From positions 1-5,885 of the forward strand of contig JAEUIX010000263.1 of the NCBI GenBank assembly GCA_016794945.1: a DNA stretch of 5,885 nt. Direction: 5' to 3'. Each line of letters starts with the position of its first letter. The first letter of the stretch is position 1. Shown piece after piece: positions 5,168 through 5,885 of this stretch. The notes beneath the pieces are model-generated. The model searched no databases, was not told where the DNA came from, and saw nothing but the letters and a program-made list of their open reading frames with translations. A program made the translations under genes and the position numbers. Origin of the DNA: Phycisphaerae bacterium. Its GTDB lineage: Bacteria; Planctomycetota; Phycisphaerae; Phycisphaerales; UBA1924.

Positions 5168-5885
5168 ATGAACGGCGAATCGAAGCGTTGGTGGCTGGCG
5201 GGGGTGGCGGCGCTGCTGGCCGCGGCGATGGCGACGGCTGCGGGCTGCCCGGCGGCGCGCGGCTCGCGTCCGCGGGTCGCGGCGACGTTCACGATCATCG
5301 CCGACATGGCCCGCAACGTGGCGGGCGAGCGGATGGAGGTGGTGTCGATCACCAAGCCGGGGGCGGAGATCCACGAGTACGAGCCGACGCCGCAGGACAT
5401 CGTGCGTGCCAAGGGGGCGGCGCTGGTGCTGGACAACGGGCTGGGGCTGGAGCGCTGGTTCGAGAAGTTCCACCAGTCGATCGGCTCGCCGGCGCGGGTG
5501 GTGGTCAGCGTGGGGATCGAGCCGATCGGCATCGGCGAGGGCCCGTACAGCGGCAAGCCCAACCCGCACGCCTGGATGAGCCCGCGCAACGCCAAGCGCT
5601 ACGTCGAGAACATCCGCGATGCGCTGGTCCGGATCGACCCGGCCGGCGAGGCCGAGTACCGCCGCAACGCCGAGCAGTACTGCGCCCGGCTGGACGAGGT
5701 GGACGCCTACCTGCGCGAGCGGCTGAGCGTGCTGCCGGAGGACCAGCGCGTGCTGGCGACCAGCGAGGGCGCCTTCAGCTACCTGTGCCGGGACTACGGG
5801 CTGACCGAGCTGTACCTCTGGCCGGTGAACGCCGACCAGGAAGGCACGCCGCAGCAGGTCAAGAAGGTGATCGACGAGGTGCGCG
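5168..5885 (+). CDS. mntA: Mn(II)/Fe(II) ABC transporter substrate-binding lipoprotein (SitA/YfeA/MntA type), N-terminal part, cut by window edge
   Basis: 239 residues are visible and the frame is open at the window end. The protein would capture manganese (or ferrous iron) outside the inner membrane and hand it to an ABC permease. A lipoprotein signal is present: KR near the start, a hydrophobic core (WWLAGVAALLAAAMATA), and a lipobox-like AAGC with Cys27. Cluster-A1 (TroA/PsaA) motifs follow: GAEIHEYEPTPQD with metal ligand His69; NPHAWMSPRNAK with His134; and TSEGAFSYLCRDYGL with Glu200. Glu at the third ligand, rather than His, is typical of the Mn/Fe branch over the Zn (ZnuA) branch. LYLWPVNADQEGTPQQVKKVIDEV (215-238) is very close to the SitA/YfeA signature. 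The fourth ligand, an Asp near the C-terminus, is beyond the window. ATPase and permease genes probably follow (inference). The divergent mntR and the palindrome indicate manganese repression. The symbol is given by function; sitA would serve equally. Confidence 0.92.
   Translation, partial: MNGESKRWWLAGVAALLAAAMATAAGCPAARGSRPRVAATFTIIADMARNVAGERMEVVSITKPGAEIHEYEPTPQDIVRAKGAALVLDNGLGLERWFEKFHQSIGSPARVVVSVGIEPIGIGEGPYSGKPNPHAWMSPRNAKRYVENIRDALVRIDPAGEAEYRRNAEQYCARLDEVDAYLRERLSVLPEDQRVLATSEGAFSYLCRDYGLTELYLWPVNADQEGTPQQVKKVIDEVR

Noticed and set aside
4804..5595. Minus-strand frame of 263 codons running across the mntR/mntA gap
   Set aside because: It covers the lipoprotein gene in antisense and spans the operator region. 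Its sequence has no recognisable fold, whereas the plus-strand reading gives a full set of metal-binding motifs.

Overview
The window is a GC-rich (roughly 70% G+C by eye), densely coded stretch of a bacterial chromosome. It holds eight protein genes, two of them cut by the window ends. A Gram-negative cell plan is suggested by a signal-peptide-bearing beta-barrel protein ending in Phe and by a lipoprotein-type metal-binding protein. The high GC, the frequent strand switches, the short intergenic gaps and the flavour of the RarA and barrel proteins would fit a planctomycete of the Phycisphaerae type. That placement is an impression, not something the sequence proves. No RNA gene, mobile element, CRISPR array, phage gene or defence cassette was found. 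No gap between genes exceeds about 150 bases.

Layout: (1) At the left edge, on the minus strand, is the N-terminus of a probable 5-formyltetrahydrofolate cyclo-ligase. Its TTG start overlaps the stop of rarA, a replication-associated AAA+ ATPase (126-1484, minus). (2) Divergent from rarA is a PlsC-like 1-acylglycerol-3-phosphate acyltransferase (1565-2281, plus). It converges, with a 10-base gap, on an uncharacterised outer-membrane beta-barrel gene (2292-3167, minus). (3) Divergent from the barrel gene are arfB (ribosome rescue peptidyl-tRNA hydrolase, 3251-3715) and tsaB (t6A tRNA modification partner, 3751-4503), a two-gene translation-related pair on the plus strand. (4) tsaB overlaps tail-to-tail by 28 bases with mntR (4476-5024, minus), a DtxR/MntR-family metalloregulator with every expected metal ligand. 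(5) Divergent from mntR is a SitA/YfeA/MntA-type Mn(II)/Fe(II) substrate-binding lipoprotein (5168 to the right edge).

The most informative regulatory signal is a 24-bp, 11-of-12 matched palindrome at 5093-5116 in the mntR/mntA divergent region. It is an AT-rich island in very GC-rich DNA and overlaps a good -10 hexamer for mntR. It is the obvious candidate operator by which MntR, loaded with manganese, would shut off uptake and possibly its own gene. The remaining genes are ordinary housekeeping functions. I see no undescribed multi-gene system here. The points worth a second look are the operator, two possible leaderless starts at the rarA/plsC divergence, the coupled TTGA junction, the low-complexity overlapping tails of tsaB and mntR, and the orphan barrel protein.
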